64,000 nt of DNA, taken from NCBI RefSeq assembly GCF_018449655.1, contig NZ_JAAVUX010000002.1:372001-436000 (forward strand), written 5' to 3'. The notes under the pieces were generated by a model that was not told where the DNA came from, made no database searches, and saw only the letters and a list, made by a program, of their open reading frames with translations. Positions 25,698-35,087 of this stretch are shown here, piece after piece. The stretch's first letter is position 1. Each line of letters starts with the position of its first letter. The position numbers and the translations under genes are program-made. This DNA comes from Pseudomonas sp. dw_358 (GTDB lineage Bacteria; Pseudomonadota; Gammaproteobacteria; Pseudomonadales; Pseudomonadaceae).

Positions 25698-26585
25698 ATG
25701 ATGCGCATCTTGCTGTTCGTGGCCACCAACCTTGCCGTTGTGCTGATTGCCAGCATTACCCTGAGCCTTTTCGGCTTCAACGGGATCATGGCGGCCAACG
25801 GCGTGGACCTCAACCTCAGCCAGTTGCTGATCTTCTGTGCCGTGTTCGGCTTCGCCGGCTCGCTGATTTCGCTGTTCATCTCCAAATGGATGGCGAAGAT
25901 GAGCACCGGCACGCAGATCATTACCCAACCCCGTACCCGCCATGAACAATGGCTGTTGCAGACCGTGGAGCAGCTCTCCCGCGAGGCCGGCATCAAGATG
26001 CCGGAGGTCGGTATCTTCCCCGCCTACGAAGCCAATGCCTTCGCCACCGGCTGGAATCGCAACGACGCGCTGGTGGCGGTCAGCCAGGGCCTGCTCGAGC
26101 GGTTCTCCCCCGACGAGGTCAAGGCGGTGCTGGCCCATGAGATCGGCCACGTGGCCAATGGCGACATGGTGACCATGGCGTTGGTGCAGGGCGTGGTGAA
26201 CACCTTCGTGATGTTCTTTGCGAGGATCATCGGCAACTTTGTCGACAAGGTGATCTTCAAGAACGAAGAAGGCCAAGGCATTGCGTACTACATCGCCACC
26301 ATTGTCGCCGAATTGGTGCTGGGCATCCTGGCAAGCTTCATCGTCATGTGGTTCTCCCGTCGCCGCGAGTTTCGCGCGGATGATGCCGGTGCTCGCCTCG
26401 CCGGCACCGGCGCGATGATCGGCGCGCTGCAGCGCCTGCGCTCCGAGCAGGGCGTGCCGGTGCACATGCCCGACACCCTCACCGCGTTCGGCATCAACGG
26501 CGGCCTCAAGCACGGCCTGGCAGGCTTGCTGATGAGCCACCCGCCGCTGGAAGATCGCATCGAAGCCCTACGCCGTCGCGGTTGA
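25698..26585 (+). CDS. htpX: Membrane zinc metalloprotease HtpX
   Basis: Inner-membrane M48 protease of 295 residues that degrades damaged membrane proteins. Two N-terminal spans ('[19 protein letters not shown]' and a second near residues 35-55) precede the HEXXH zinc site in '[12 protein letters not shown]'. Two more hydrophobic segments follow, and the third zinc ligand region is '[17 protein letters not shown]'. The length matches the family. It is a single gene with its own promoter and is followed by a REP hairpin. Confidence 0.95.
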   Translation: MMRILLFVATNLAVVLIASITLSLFGFNGIMAANGVDLNLSQLLIFCAVFGFAGSLISLFISKWMAKMSTGTQIITQPRTRHEQWLLQTVEQLSREAGIKMPEVGIFPAYEANAFATGWNRNDALVAVSQGLLERFSPDEVKAVLAHEIGHVANGDMVTMALVQGVVNTFVMFFARIIGNFVDKVIFKNEEGQGIAYYIATIVAELVLGILASFIVMWFSRRREFRADDAGARLAGTGAMIGALQRLRSEQGVPVHMPDTLTAFGINGGLKHGLAGLLMSHPPLEDRIEALRRRG

Positions 26586-26599
26586 CCTCTGCCGGACAT

Positions 26600-26627
26600 G
26601 GCAGGACCGAACTTGCTCGGTCCTGCC
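26600..26627. repeat. REP-type hairpin after htpX
   Basis: GGCAGGACCGA and TCGGTCCTGCC form a perfect 11-base stem around ACTTGC. The core matches the REP units at 57612 and 62625. There is no T-run, so it is a REP palindrome rather than a classical terminator. Confidence 0.75.
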
Positions 26628-26737
26628 TTGGAGCCTGGAATTATCGATAGATACGATTATTTCACTTCAAAAGTTGACTTGGATTTCGATCAATCTGTCG
26701 CTCATGATTAAGCCATTCCACGTTCAGGACCCTAATC

Positions 26738-27505
26738 ATGCTCCCCAGCCTGTTCATCTCCCATGGCTCCCCCATGCTCGCCCTGGAGCCGGGCGCCAGT
26801 GGCCCGGCGCTGAAACGCCTGGCCGCCAGCCTGCCGCGCCCCAAAGCCATCGTACTGGTTTCCGCCCACTGGGAAAGCCGCGAGCTGCTGGTTGCCAGCA
26901 ACCCTGCCCCGGAAACCTGGCATGACTTTGGTGGCTTTCCCCCGGCACTGTTCGCCGTGCAGTACCCTGCGCCGGGCGAGCCCCGCGTGGCAGCACAGGT
27001 GGCCGAGCGCTTGAACGCGGCAGGCCTGCCGGCACGCCTTGACCCTCGTCGCCCCTTCGACCATGGCGCCTGGGTGCCTTTATCGCTGATGTACCCTGCG
27101 GCGGACATCCCGGTGGTGCAGGTTTCGCTGCCGACCCAAGGCGGCCCGGCCCTGCAACAGACGGTCGGCAAGGCGCTCGCCGGGTTGCGTGAAGAGGGAA
27201 TTCTGTTGATCGGCTCCGGCAGCATCACCCACAATTTGCGCGAGCTCGACTGGCACAGCCGTGGCGACAGTGCCAGCCCCTGGGCTCAGGCCTTCCGGGA
27301 CTGGATGGTAGAAAAGCTGACTGATGACGACGACGGGGCCCTCCTCGACTACCGCCGCCAGGCGCCCCATGCCCAACGTAATCATCCGAGCGATGAACAT
27401 CTGTTACCACTGTACTTTGCGCGTGGCGCAGGGGGTGAGTTCACCCTTGAACACACAGGGTTCACCCTCGGCGCCCTGGGCATGGACATCTATCGCTTCG
27501 GCTGA
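26738..27505 (+). CDS. Class III extradiol dioxygenase, 4,5-DOPA dioxygenase-like (YgiD)
   Basis: Cytoplasmic ring-cleaving dioxygenase of the LigB/YgiD type, 255 residues. Metal-site histidines are visible in 'FISHGSPML', 'VSAHWESREL' and 'RPFDHGAWVPL', and a C-terminal His in 'DEHLLPLYFARGA'. Related proteins open catechol rings such as DOPA. The natural substrate here is not known. It is monocistronic and convergent with the helicase gene. Confidence 0.87.
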   Translation: MLPSLFISHGSPMLALEPGASGPALKRLAASLPRPKAIVLVSAHWESRELLVASNPAPETWHDFGGFPPALFAVQYPAPGEPRVAAQVAERLNAAGLPARLDPRRPFDHGAWVPLSLMYPAADIPVVQVSLPTQGGPALQQTVGKALAGLREEGILLIGSGSITHNLRELDWHSRGDSASPWAQAFRDWMVEKLTDDDDGALLDYRRQAPHAQRNHPSDEHLLPLYFARGAGGEFTLEHTGFTLGALGMDIYRFG

Positions 27506-27530
27506 AGCGTTGCCCGACAGATCGCCAGGC

Positions 27531-27563
27531 AAAAAAAATCCCCGACCAGGTCGGGGATTTTTT
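27531..27563 (+). terminator. Bidirectional terminator between the dioxygenase and helicase genes
   Basis: AATCCCCGACC and GGTCGGGGATT form a perfect stem, with an A-run before and a T-run after, serving both convergent genes. Confidence 0.92.
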
Positions 27564-27586
27564 ATCTCAACACGTCACACGCAAGA

Positions 27587-29251
27587 TCAATCTTCGCGAT
27601 AGCGACGCAGCTTCAACTGCTTGCCCGCGACACGAGTGTCCTTGAGCTTGGTCAGCAGCTTCTCGAGGCCATCTTCCGGCAGCTCGACCAGGCTGAAGCT
27701 GTCGCGTACCTGGATACGGCCGATTGCTTCGCGGGCCAGGCCGCCTTCGTTGAGAATGGCACCCAGCAGGTTCTTCGCGGCGATACCGTCGCGAGCACCC
27801 AGTGCAGTACGGCAGCGAGCACGACCTTCACCCAGAGGCATAGGTGCGCGACGCTCGCGATCACCACGCTCAGGACGGTCTGACGTGCTGCGCTCGCGCG
27901 GTGCGTTGTTCGGCACCAGCGGTTGCTCTGCCTGCACGGCGTCCAGGGTCAGGGCCTGACCGTTGGTGGCTTTGCGCAGCAGCGCAGCGGCCAGGGCACG
28001 CGGGCTGCAACCGATATCGGCGGTCAGACGGTCAAGCAGATCGCCATGGGTGCTTTCGGCATCGCCAACCAGCGGCGCGAGGCTGTTGGTCAGTTTGCGG
28101 ATACGGGCATCCAGTACAGCCTGGCCATCAGGCAGGCGCACTTCAGCGACTTTCTGACCGGTCACACGTTCGATCACTTGCAGCATGCGGCGCTCGCGCG
28201 GAGTCACCAGCAGCAGCGCACGACCTTCGCGACCCGCACGGCCAGTACGGCCGATACGGTGCACGTAGGACTCGGGGTCGTACGGCATATCGACGTTGAA
28301 CACGTGAGTAATGCGCGGAACGTCCAGGCCACGGGCAGCAACGTCGGTGGCCACAACGATGTCCAGACGGCCATCCTTGAGCGACTCGATGACGCGTTCA
28401 CGTTGGTTCTGCGCGATGTCGCCGTTCAGGGCGGCAGCCTTGTAGCCTTTGGCTTCAAGGGCACTGGCCAGATCCAGGGTCGCTTGCTTGGTGCGCACGA
28501 AGGCGATCAAGGCGTCGAACTCTTCCACTTCCAGCAGGCGCAGGACAGCGGAGGTTTTCTGGTCGGCGTGAACCAGCAGGTGAGCCTGCTCGATCGCGGT
28601 GACGGTCTGAGTCTTGGTCTGGATCTTGACGTGATGCGGTTCTTTCAGGTGACGCTCGGCAATCGCACGGATCGACTGCGGCAGGGTCGCCGAAAACAGT
28701 ACGGTCTGGCGGGTTTCCGGCATGGCCTTGAAGATCACTTCCAGGTCGTCCATGAAGCCGAGCTTCAACATCTCGTCGGCTTCGTCGAGCACCAGGTGGT
28801 TCACGGTGGCGAGCACTTTCTCGTCACGGCGCAGGTGGTCGCACAGACGGCCAGGAGTGGCAACGACGATTTGCGCGCCGTTGCGAATGGCTTTGAGCTG
28901 CGGGCCCATCGGGGCACCGCCGTATACAGCTACCACGGTGACGCCCGGCATTTGCTTGGCGTAGGTTTCGAATGCGGTAGCAACTTGCAGCGCCAACTCA
29001 CGGGTTGGCGCCAGGATCAGGGCTTGCGGCTCGCGCTTGCTCGGGTCGATACGGCTCAGGATAGGCAGGGCGAAGGCAGCGGTTTTACCGGTACCTGTCT
29101 GCGCCTGACCAATCATGTCGTGACCGGCAAGGATGATCGGGATCGATTGCTGCTGAATAGCCGAAGGCTCTTCATAGCCGGTAGCGATAACGGCTGCAAC
29201 AATAGTGGGGTGAAGTCCGAGACTGGCGAAGCCGCCGGTTTCCTGGGTCAT
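27587..29251 (-). CDS. deaD: DEAD-box RNA helicase DeaD/CsdA-like
   Basis: ATP-dependent RNA helicase of 554 residues, acting in ribosome assembly and mRNA turnover, especially in the cold. All core motifs are visible: the Q motif around 'PSAIQQQSIP', motif I 'AQTGTGKTAAF', motif II 'VLDEADEML', motif III 'SAT', and motif VI 'HRIGRTGRAG'. The C-terminus holds a DbpA-type RNA-binding domain ('RDSFSLVELPEDGLEKLL'). The start 'MTQETGGFASLGL' is preferred; the upstream in-frame extension lies in the leader. The leader appears unusually long, as in cold-shock helicase genes. Confidence 0.92.
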   Translation of the reverse strand: MTQETGGFASLGLHPTIVAAVIATGYEEPSAIQQQSIPIILAGHDMIGQAQTGTGKTAAFALPILSRIDPSKREPQALILAPTRELALQVATAFETYAKQMPGVTVVAVYGGAPMGPQLKAIRNGAQIVVATPGRLCDHLRRDEKVLATVNHLVLDEADEMLKLGFMDDLEVIFKAMPETRQTVLFSATLPQSIRAIAERHLKEPHHVKIQTKTQTVTAIEQAHLLVHADQKTSAVLRLLEVEEFDALIAFVRTKQATLDLASALEAKGYKAAALNGDIAQNQRERVIESLKDGRLDIVVATDVAARGLDVPRITHVFNVDMPYDPESYVHRIGRTGRAGREGRALLLVTPRERRMLQVIERVTGQKVAEVRLPDGQAVLDARIRKLTNSLAPLVGDAESTHGDLLDRLTADIGCSPRALAAALLRKATNGQALTLDAVQAEQPLVPNNAPRERSTSDRPERGDRERRAPMPLGEGRARCRTALGARDGIAAKNLLGAILNEGGLAREAIGRIQVRDSFSLVELPEDGLEKLLTKLKDTRVAGKQLKLRRYRED

Positions 29252-29591
29252 GGGTCTGCCTCTAAGTGCATCCGCAAAGACCCATGCTCCAAAGCTGCGC
29301 ATGCCTTGTAAGACTCGAGAGTCACCCTGGCAGCTTTGTCGGCGGGGATTTGCGAAAACGATTGAATGAAGGAATCGTCAGGGAGTGTCCGAAAGTGCCG
29401 GACATTGCAACCGAAGCGGGCTTCGGGGATTGCGCTACCTGAACATGGCCTTGTTAAAGGCCGGCGCGCACTATACCTGAAATCCCTGCTTACGTGAGGA
29501 ATTTTTACAGGACCCCAGCGCCGCTGTCTAGAGGCGCTGAAGCGTTTCATCTTGCTAGCACCCACTGTCTCCGGGCATTAGAAAGGGGCGC
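29252..29591 (-). promoter_or_regulatory. Long leader and promoter region of the helicase gene
   Basis: No gene is seen in these 340 bases. On the minus strand a TATAGT -10 element lies at 29470-29475 with a GC-rich discriminator after it; the -35 is weak. Transcription from there would give a leader of about 210 bases. Long structured leaders are usual for cold-inducible helicase mRNAs. Confidence 0.45.
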
Positions 29592-30371
29592 CTAGGACGC
29601 AGGACGGATCTGGGCAATCAGCCCCTCCAGCGAATAGCCAAGACGCGGCGCCAGCGCCTGTGCACGCTGGTTCAGGCCAGCGAGATCGAGGGTCTGATCG
29701 AGGTCGGCAGGCACCATCACGATGACGTTGCCCTCCTTGACCGCCAGCTCCCAGTAATGTCGATGGTAGAGGCCACGCAGCAGCGCGGCGCCCAAGGGTT
29801 TGCCGTCATCGCCAGCCCACTGGTTGATCACCAGCCAGCCGCCCGGGTTGAGGCGCTGCTGGCAGGCTTCGAGAAAACCCCAGGCCAGATGTGCGGAGGA
29901 CGGGCCGGTGTCCGTATAGAGGTCGACGAAAATCAGATCGGCGGGTTCGGCACTGGGCAACAAAGTCAGGGCGTCACCTATACGAACATAGAGGCGCGGG
30001 TCATCGTCCAGGCCCAGGTACTCGATGGCCAGCCGCGGCACGTCCGGCCGCAACTCGATGCATTCGACGTCTTCGAGGGGCAGAAACTGCAGGCAGGCCT
30101 GGGTCAGGGTGCCAGCGCCCAGGCCCAGAAACAGCGCGCTTTCCGGTTGCAGGTGACACAGCGCACCAATCAGCATGGCACGGGTGTAATCGTATTCGAG
30201 CCAGCTGGGGTCGGCGGTGAACACGCAACTCTGCTCGATGGCATCGCCGAACTCGAGGAAGCGATAGTCTTCCACTTCCAGCACCCGAATCATGCCGAAG
30301 TCATCATGGACCTCGGCCAGAATCCGCTCGACACGCTCGCGTGCACCCTGATCATCGTTGTCGTCTTCCAC
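29592..30371 (-). CDS. Spermidine synthase-like SAM-dependent methyltransferase fold protein
   Basis: Rossmann-fold protein of 259 residues. 'ALFLGLGAGTLTQACLQFLP' is the nucleotide-binding glycine loop, 'DVECIELRPDVPRLA' the acidic second strand, and 'ADLIFVDLYTD' resembles the DAFD region of polyamine aminopropyltransferases. It could be an aminopropyltransferase or a methyltransferase of unknown target. The start is GTG; there is no strong ribosome-binding site, so the N-terminus is less certain. It is divergent from the DAHP synthase gene. Confidence 0.75.
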   Translation of the reverse strand: MEDDNDDQGARERVERILAEVHDDFGMIRVLEVEDYRFLEFGDAIEQSCVFTADPSWLEYDYTRAMLIGALCHLQPESALFLGLGAGTLTQACLQFLPLEDVECIELRPDVPRLAIEYLGLDDDPRLYVRIGDALTLLPSAEPADLIFVDLYTDTGPSSAHLAWGFLEACQQRLNPGGWLVINQWAGDDGKPLGAALLRGLYHRHYWELAVKEGNVIVMVPADLDQTLDLAGLNQRAQALAPRLGYSLEGLIAQIRPAS

Positions 30372-30512
30372 CGCACCGGCTCGTCACGAAAGCTTGAAGG
30401 CGGGGATTGTCGGGCACCTTGGCCCTCAAGGCCAACTTTTATTCAAGGCGTCCTGCGCAAGCAGCGGACTGTTAACATGCGTATCTAACCAAAAACAACA
30501 GAGCCTGATCCC

Positions 30513-31859
30513 ATGACCCAACCCTGGAGCCCTGCCAGCTGGCGCGCCCTGCCGATCCAGCAGCAACCCCGCTACCCCGACACCGCGCATCTGGCCAAGG
30601 TCGAGCAGAGCCTGGCCAGTTACCCCCCGCTGGTGTTTGCTGGCGAAGCCCGCGAATTGCGCCGCCAGTTCGCCGAGGTCACCGAGGGCCGGGCCTTCCT
30701 GCTGCAAGGAGGCGACTGCGCCGAAAGCTTCGCCGAGTTCTCGGCGGCGAAGATTCGCGACACCTTCAAGGTGCTGTTGCAGATGGCGATCATCATGACC
30801 TTCGCCGCGGCCTGCCCGGTGGTCAAGGTGGGGCGCATGGCCGGACAGTTCGCCAAGCCGCGCTCGGCCAACGATGAAACCATCGCCGGCGTGAGTCTGC
30901 CGGCTTACCGCGGCGATATCGTCAACGGCATCGGCTTCGACGAAAAAAGCCGCACGCCCGACCCGGAAAGGCTGGTGCAGGCCTACCACCAATCCACGGC
31001 CACGTTGAACCTGTTGCGCGCCTTCGCCCAAGGCGGGTTTGCCGACCTGCATCAGGTCCACAAATGGAACCTGGACTTCATCGCCAACTCGGCCCTGGCC
31101 GACAAATACCACCAGTTGGCCAACCGCATCGACGAAACCCTGGCCTTCATGCGCGCCTGCGGCATGGACAGCTCGCCGCAACTGCGCGAGACCTCCTTCT
31201 TCACTGCCCATGAGGCGCTGCTGCTCAACTACGAAGAAGCCTTCGTGCGCCGCGACAGTTTGACCCACGAGTTCTACGACTGCTCGGCCCACATGCTGTG
31301 GATCGGCGACCGCACACGCCAACTCGATGGCGCCCACGTCGAATTCCTGCGCGGGGTCAACAACCCCATCGGGGTCAAAGTAGGCCCGAGCATGAATGAC
31401 GAGGATCTGCTGCGTCTGATCGACGTGCTCAACCCGGACAACGACCCCGGGCGCCTCAACCTGATCGCGCGCATGGGCGCCGACAAGGTCGGCGAGCATT
31501 TGCCACGACTGGTACGGGCGGTTCAACGCGAGGGCCGCAAGGTGCTGTGGAGCTCGGACCCGATGCACGGCAACACCATCAAGGCCAGCAGCGGTTACAA
31601 GACCCGTGATTTCGCGCAGATCCTCGCCGAGGTCAAGGCATTCTTCCAGGTGCATCAGGCCGAGGGCAGCCACGCCGGCGGCATCCATATCGAAATGACC
31701 GGGCAGAATGTCACCGAATGTATCGGCGGCGCCCGCCCCATCACCGAGGACGGCCTCTCGGACCGCTACCACACCCACTGCGACCCGCGCATGAACGCCG
31801 ACCAGTCACTGGAACTGGCGTTCCTGATCGCCGAAACCCTCAAGCAAGTACGTAAATAG
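30513..31859 (+). CDS. Class II 3-deoxy-7-phosphoheptulonate (DAHP) synthase
   Basis: First enzyme of the shikimate pathway, joining phosphoenolpyruvate and erythrose 4-phosphate; plant-like class II type, 448 residues. Recognisable segments are '[14 protein letters not shown]' (with the metal-site Cys), 'GQFAKPRS', 'HKWNLDF', '[10 protein letters not shown]' and '[18 protein letters not shown]'. Pseudomonads usually also have class I enzymes, so this copy may serve secondary metabolism or respond to different feedback. It is a single gene here; another shikimate-pathway gene, aroC, lies at 55.4 kb. Confidence 0.95.
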   Translation: MTQPWSPASWRALPIQQQPRYPDTAHLAKVEQSLASYPPLVFAGEARELRRQFAEVTEGRAFLLQGGDCAESFAEFSAAKIRDTFKVLLQMAIIMTFAAACPVVKVGRMAGQFAKPRSANDETIAGVSLPAYRGDIVNGIGFDEKSRTPDPERLVQAYHQSTATLNLLRAFAQGGFADLHQVHKWNLDFIANSALADKYHQLANRIDETLAFMRACGMDSSPQLRETSFFTAHEALLLNYEEAFVRRDSLTHEFYDCSAHMLWIGDRTRQLDGAHVEFLRGVNNPIGVKVGPSMNDEDLLRLIDVLNPDNDPGRLNLIARMGADKVGEHLPRLVRAVQREGRKVLWSSDPMHGNTIKASSGYKTRDFAQILAEVKAFFQVHQAEGSHAGGIHIEMTGQNVTECIGGARPITEDGLSDRYHTHCDPRMNADQSLELAFLIAETLKQVRK

Positions 31860-31860
31860 C

Positions 31861-32082
31861 TCACTTGCGCAGCGGGTCGTCCCAGAACGGCCGCTCGCTT
31901 TCTTCGAGGATGTCGGCGCGGCTCAGACCGATGTCCTTGAGATCGCTTTCCGTCAGTTTCGCCAGTTCCCTGCGCTGCCGGGCCAGTTCGTACCAGCGCA
32001 GCACGTGGCCCAGGCTGCGGCGCAGCGTGCCGGCAACGTCGCCTTCGCGGCGGATCAGTGCATAACCTTTTTGACCTTTCAT
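31861..32082 (-). CDS. DUF1127 small protein
   Basis: Basic 73-residue protein with the DUF1127 C-terminal core 'RRELAKLTESDLKDIGLSRA' (about residues 38-57). Small proteins of this type are linked to RNA metabolism and to phosphate or carbon responses in other Proteobacteria. The start 'MKGQKGYALI' has a strong GGAGGG site. It is divergent from the LysR gene, which makes the LysR protein a possible regulator. Confidence 0.88.
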   Translation of the reverse strand: MKGQKGYALIRREGDVAGTLRRSLGHVLRWYELARQRRELAKLTESDLKDIGLSRADILEESERPFWDDPLRK

Positions 32083-32178
32083 CGTCTTGCCCTCCGTGTG
32101 GGATGGCTCGAGTCTCGTCTCGACGTTAAGATCAATCCAACGAATGTTTCTTATGCACTGCATCTAGGAGATTGATGA

Positions 32179-33033
32179 ATGTCCCACTACCAGAGCATCG
32201 ACTCCGAAGTGCTGCGCACCTTCGTCGCCATTGCCGATCACGGCGGGTTTACGCGCGCGGGAGAAATGGTCAATCGTACCCAGTCGGCCGTCAGCATGCA
32301 GATGAAGCGGCTGGAGGAAGACGTCCTGCAGCGTCGGCTGTTCGAGCGTGACGGGCGCCAGGTGCGCCTGACCGCCGAAGGACAGGTTCTGCTGGGGTAC
32401 GCGCGGCGCATCCTCAAACTGCACAGCGAGGTGTTCACCACCCTGCGCGAACCGCACATGGTCGGTACGGTGCGCATCGGTACGCCGGATGATTATGCGA
32501 TGCGCTTTTTGCCGGGGATTCTTTCCGGTTTTGCCCAGGCCTTCCCGCTGGTGCAGGTGGAAGTGCATTGCGAAAGCAGCAAGAACCTGCTGCAACGCCA
32601 AGACCTGGACTTGACCATCGTCACCCGTGAGCCCGGTCAGGAGGTCGGCCAGTTGTTGCGCCAGGAACGTTTTGTCTGGGCGCAGGCGGCAGGGTTCTAT
32701 CCCCACGAACAGTCACCGATGCCGCTGGCCATGTTCAACAACGATTGCTTTTGCCGCGCCTGGGCCTGCAACGCGCTGGACGCCGAGCAAAGGCCCTACC
32801 GCATCGCCTATTCCAGCCCGAGCCTGTCAGCGATCATGGCGGTGGTCAGTGTCGGCCTGGCGGTGACTGCGCAGTTGCAGAGCCTGATCCCCGCGGACAT
32901 GTGCGTGTTGGGCGAGGCCGAGGGGTTGCCCTTGCTGCCCATGGCCAACGTCATGCTGCTGCGCAACCCGAGCACCCAATCGCCCATGACCGAAACCCTG
33001 GCAGAGCACATCGCCGAGGGTTTCAGGCTTTGA
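32179..33033 (+). CDS. LysR-family transcriptional regulator
   Basis: DNA-binding regulator of 284 residues with an N-terminal winged helix-turn-helix (about residues 9-68, 'GGFTRAGEMVNRTQSAVSMQ') and a LysR effector domain with 'VGTVRIGTPDDYAMRFLP'. The effector is unknown. It is divergent from the DUF1127 gene and overlaps the convergent TauE/SafE gene by 11 bases, either of which could be its target. Confidence 0.92.
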   Translation: MSHYQSIDSEVLRTFVAIADHGGFTRAGEMVNRTQSAVSMQMKRLEEDVLQRRLFERDGRQVRLTAEGQVLLGYARRILKLHSEVFTTLREPHMVGTVRIGTPDDYAMRFLPGILSGFAQAFPLVQVEVHCESSKNLLQRQDLDLTIVTREPGQEVGQLLRQERFVWAQAAGFYPHEQSPMPLAMFNNDCFCRAWACNALDAEQRPYRIAYSSPSLSAIMAVVSVGLAVTAQLQSLIPADMCVLGEAEGLPLLPMANVMLLRNPSTQSPMTETLAEHIAEGFRL

Positions 33034-33772
33034 GAAACAGCATCACCGCGCAGATCACCAGGAACACGCAGAAGGCGCTGCGCAGCAAGCGTTCGGGCAA
33101 GGCATAGGCGACTTTGACGCCCCAGCTGACGCTGAGAAGCCCGCCAACGGCCAACGGGATGCCCATGGCCCAGTCGACATGGCCATGCACGCCATAGGTC
33201 AGCAACGTCACTGCAGTACTGGGCGCCGCGAGGGCCAATGACAACCCCTGCGCCACCACTTGCGTGGTGCCGAACACACTGGTGAGTACAGGGGTGGCCA
33301 GAACGGCGCCGCCGACGCCGAAGAAACCGCCCAGCAGCCCTGACCCCGCACCCAGCGGCAGCAGCCATTGCCAAGGATGGCGCAGCTGGCTGCTGGGGGG
33401 CGGCTTGCGCAGAAACATCTGCAGGTAGTTATAGGCCGCCAATGCCAGCATGAACACGGCAAAGCCGATACGCATGGCATTGGCGTCCAGACGCACCGCC
33501 AGGGAGGAGCCGAGCGCCGCCGCAACCACGCCGGACAACCCCAGCGTCAGCGCGTGGCGCGGATTGATCGGCGTACGTTGATGGTAACGCCAGGTCGCCA
33601 GCATCACGTTAGGCACCACCATGACCAGCGCCGTGCCCTGGGCCAACTGCTGATCCATGCCGAACAACAGCGCCAGGGCCGGGATGGCAATCAAGCCGCC
33701 GCCAATGCCGAAGATGCCCCCAAGGGTGCCCATGCCCACGCCCAACACCAGATACAGCAACGCGTTGATCAT
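33023..33772 (-). CDS. TauE/SafE-family anion exporter
   Basis: Inner-membrane protein of 249 residues with about eight hydrophobic segments. The repeated family motif is visible twice: 'GVGMGTLGGIFGIGGGLIAIP' in two overlapping parts near the N-terminus and 'GSGLLGGFFGVGGAVLATP' in the middle. Members move sulfite, sulfonates or other organic anions. The start 'MINALLYL' is chosen with GGGGGGCAGG just before it; the longer frame is hydrophilic and unlikely. Confidence 0.88.
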   Translation of the reverse strand: MINALLYLVLGVGMGTLGGIFGIGGGLIAIPALALLFGMDQQLAQGTALVMVVPNVMLATWRYHQRTPINPRHALTLGLSGVVAAALGSSLAVRLDANAMRIGFAVFMLALAAYNYLQMFLRKPPPSSQLRHPWQWLLPLGAGSGLLGGFFGVGGAVLATPVLTSVFGTTQVVAQGLSLALAAPSTAVTLLTYGVHGHVDWAMGIPLAVGGLLSVSWGVKVAYALPERLLRSAFCVFLVICAVMLFLKA

Positions 33773-33964
33773 CCTGCCCCCCATGGCCAATGGCAGGCAT
33801 GGTAACAGCTGACCCTGAAACCTTGTGCAACACAAACGAACTCTGCACCCTCTTGCCGCTCGAATCACAGGAGAGCAGTTGCAAAACGACGCTACTGGCA
33901 CTATTACCCGTTGCGTTAAAGGTCTGGACGCCCATTTCAGACGTACCATGAAACAAGGATCAGC

Positions 33965-34438
33965 ATGAACGCCGACCGCCCGACCGCCGACAAATCCGCA
34001 GCCAGCTGCGACGACCTGCTGCTCGACAGCCAGATGTGCTTCGCGCTGTATTCCACCTCATTGCTGATGACCAAGGTCTACAAACCGCTGCTCCAGGCGT
34101 TGGGACTCACCTATCCGCAATATCTGGCCATGATGGTGCTGTGGGAAAAGGATGGGCTGACGGTAGGGGAAATCAGCACGCGCCTGCTGACCGATCCGGG
34201 CTCGTTGACACCATTGCTCAAACGCCTGGAAGTTGAAGGCCTGCTCAGCCGTACCCGCAGCCGTGAAGATGAACGTGTGGTGATCGTGCAATTGACCGAT
34301 GACGGGCGCGCACTGCGGGAGAGGGCCCTGCATGTCCCCGGGTGCATCCTGGAGGCATCGGGTCAGTCGGTGGAGCGGTTGAAGGCATTGCAGGCGGAGT
34401 TGGTGCTGTTGCGGGGCAGCTTGCAGGATTCGCTATAG
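33965..34438 (+). CDS. ohrR: Organic-peroxide-sensing MarR repressor OhrR
   Basis: MarR-family repressor of 157 residues. The reactive Cys25 sits in 'LDSQMCFALYST', the hallmark of OhrR, and Cys127 is the likely resolving partner, as in two-Cys OhrR of Xanthomonas. Oxidation by organic hydroperoxides releases it from DNA. The winged helix covers about residues 65-110 with 'RSREDERVVIVQLT'. It lies directly upstream of ohr on the same strand, its classical target. Confidence 0.93.
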   Translation: MNADRPTADKSAASCDDLLLDSQMCFALYSTSLLMTKVYKPLLQALGLTYPQYLAMMVLWEKDGLTVGEISTRLLTDPGSLTPLLKRLEVEGLLSRTRSREDERVVIVQLTDDGRALRERALHVPGCILEASGQSVERLKALQAELVLLRGSLQDSL

Positions 34439-34504
34439 CGCGCGCAGGTCAGGGCAAAGAGGAAAGCCACAGGTGACCGTTCATCTCCCTGAAGACTTCA
34501 CTTA

Positions 34505-34558
34505 CACATTTAACTTGCGTGCTAACTTATTGCGAACTAAATTAAATGCACGTGCTAC
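34505..34558 (+). promoter_or_regulatory. Candidate ohr promoter and OhrR operator
   Basis: AT-rich stretch between ohrR and ohr. It contains TTGCGTGC and GCACGTGC as imperfect inverted arms around an AACTAAATTAAAT core, and this is the expected position for the OhrR site. No consensus -10/-35 pair could be fixed with confidence. Confidence 0.35.
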
Positions 34559-34594
34559 CGACAACGCTCATCAATCACCTGAAAGGGCCTCATC

Positions 34595-35014
34595 ATGCAA
34601 GTTCTCTACACCGCATCCGCAACCTCCACGGGTGGCCGTGATGGCCACGCAGTTTCCAGTGACAACGTGCTCGACGTCAAACTCGCTACCCCCAAAGAAT
34701 TGGGCGGTGCCGGTGGCGCAGCAACCAACCCCGAGCAATTGTTTGCTGCCGGCTACTCGGCATGCTTCATCGGCGCCCTGAAATTCGTCGCCGGCCAACA
34801 GAAGCAAGCGATCCCGACAAGCACCGCGATCACCGCCGAAGTCGGCATCGGCCAGATCGAGGGCGGTTTCGGCCTGGACATCGACCTGCGCATCAGCCTG
34901 CCTGGCCTTGAGCAAGCCACCGCCCAGGCACTGGTAGAGGCTGCTCACCAGGTCTGCCCTTACTCCAACGCCACCCGCGGCAATGTGGATGTACGCCTGC
35001 ACGTCTCGGTGTAA
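34595..35014 (+). CDS. ohr: Organic hydroperoxide resistance protein Ohr
   Basis: Thiol peroxidase of 139 residues that reduces organic and fatty-acid hydroperoxides using lipoylated proteins. The two catalytic cysteines are Cys57 in 'GYSACFIGAL' and Cys121 in 'AHQVCPYSNATRGN', and the conserved catalytic-Arg region is near the N-terminus. Full length. It is controlled by the adjacent OhrR and ends at a strong terminator. Confidence 0.96.
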   Translation: MQVLYTASATSTGGRDGHAVSSDNVLDVKLATPKELGGAGGAATNPEQLFAAGYSACFIGALKFVAGQQKQAIPTSTAITAEVGIGQIEGGFGLDIDLRISLPGLEQATAQALVEAAHQVCPYSNATRGNVDVRLHVSV

Positions 35015-35026
35015 ATTCCGCCCATG

Positions 35027-35056
35027 AAAAAACCGACCTGAAGGTCGGTTTTTTTT
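35027..35056 (+). terminator. Bidirectional terminator between ohr and efp
   Basis: AAAACCGACCT and AGGTCGGTTTT form a perfect stem with an A-run on one side and eight T on the other, serving both convergent genes. Confidence 0.92.
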
Positions 35057-35087
35057 GGACTGCGATTCAAGCAATGCCGTAAGGCTA

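Noticed and set aside
27923..29311. 462-codon + strand frame opposite the DEAD-box helicase
   Set aside because: All helicase motifs are on the minus strand; the + translation has no recognisable feature.
33893..33915. TGGCAC followed by TTGC as a sigma-54 promoter before ohrR
   Set aside because: The spacing between GG and GC is 14 bases rather than 10.
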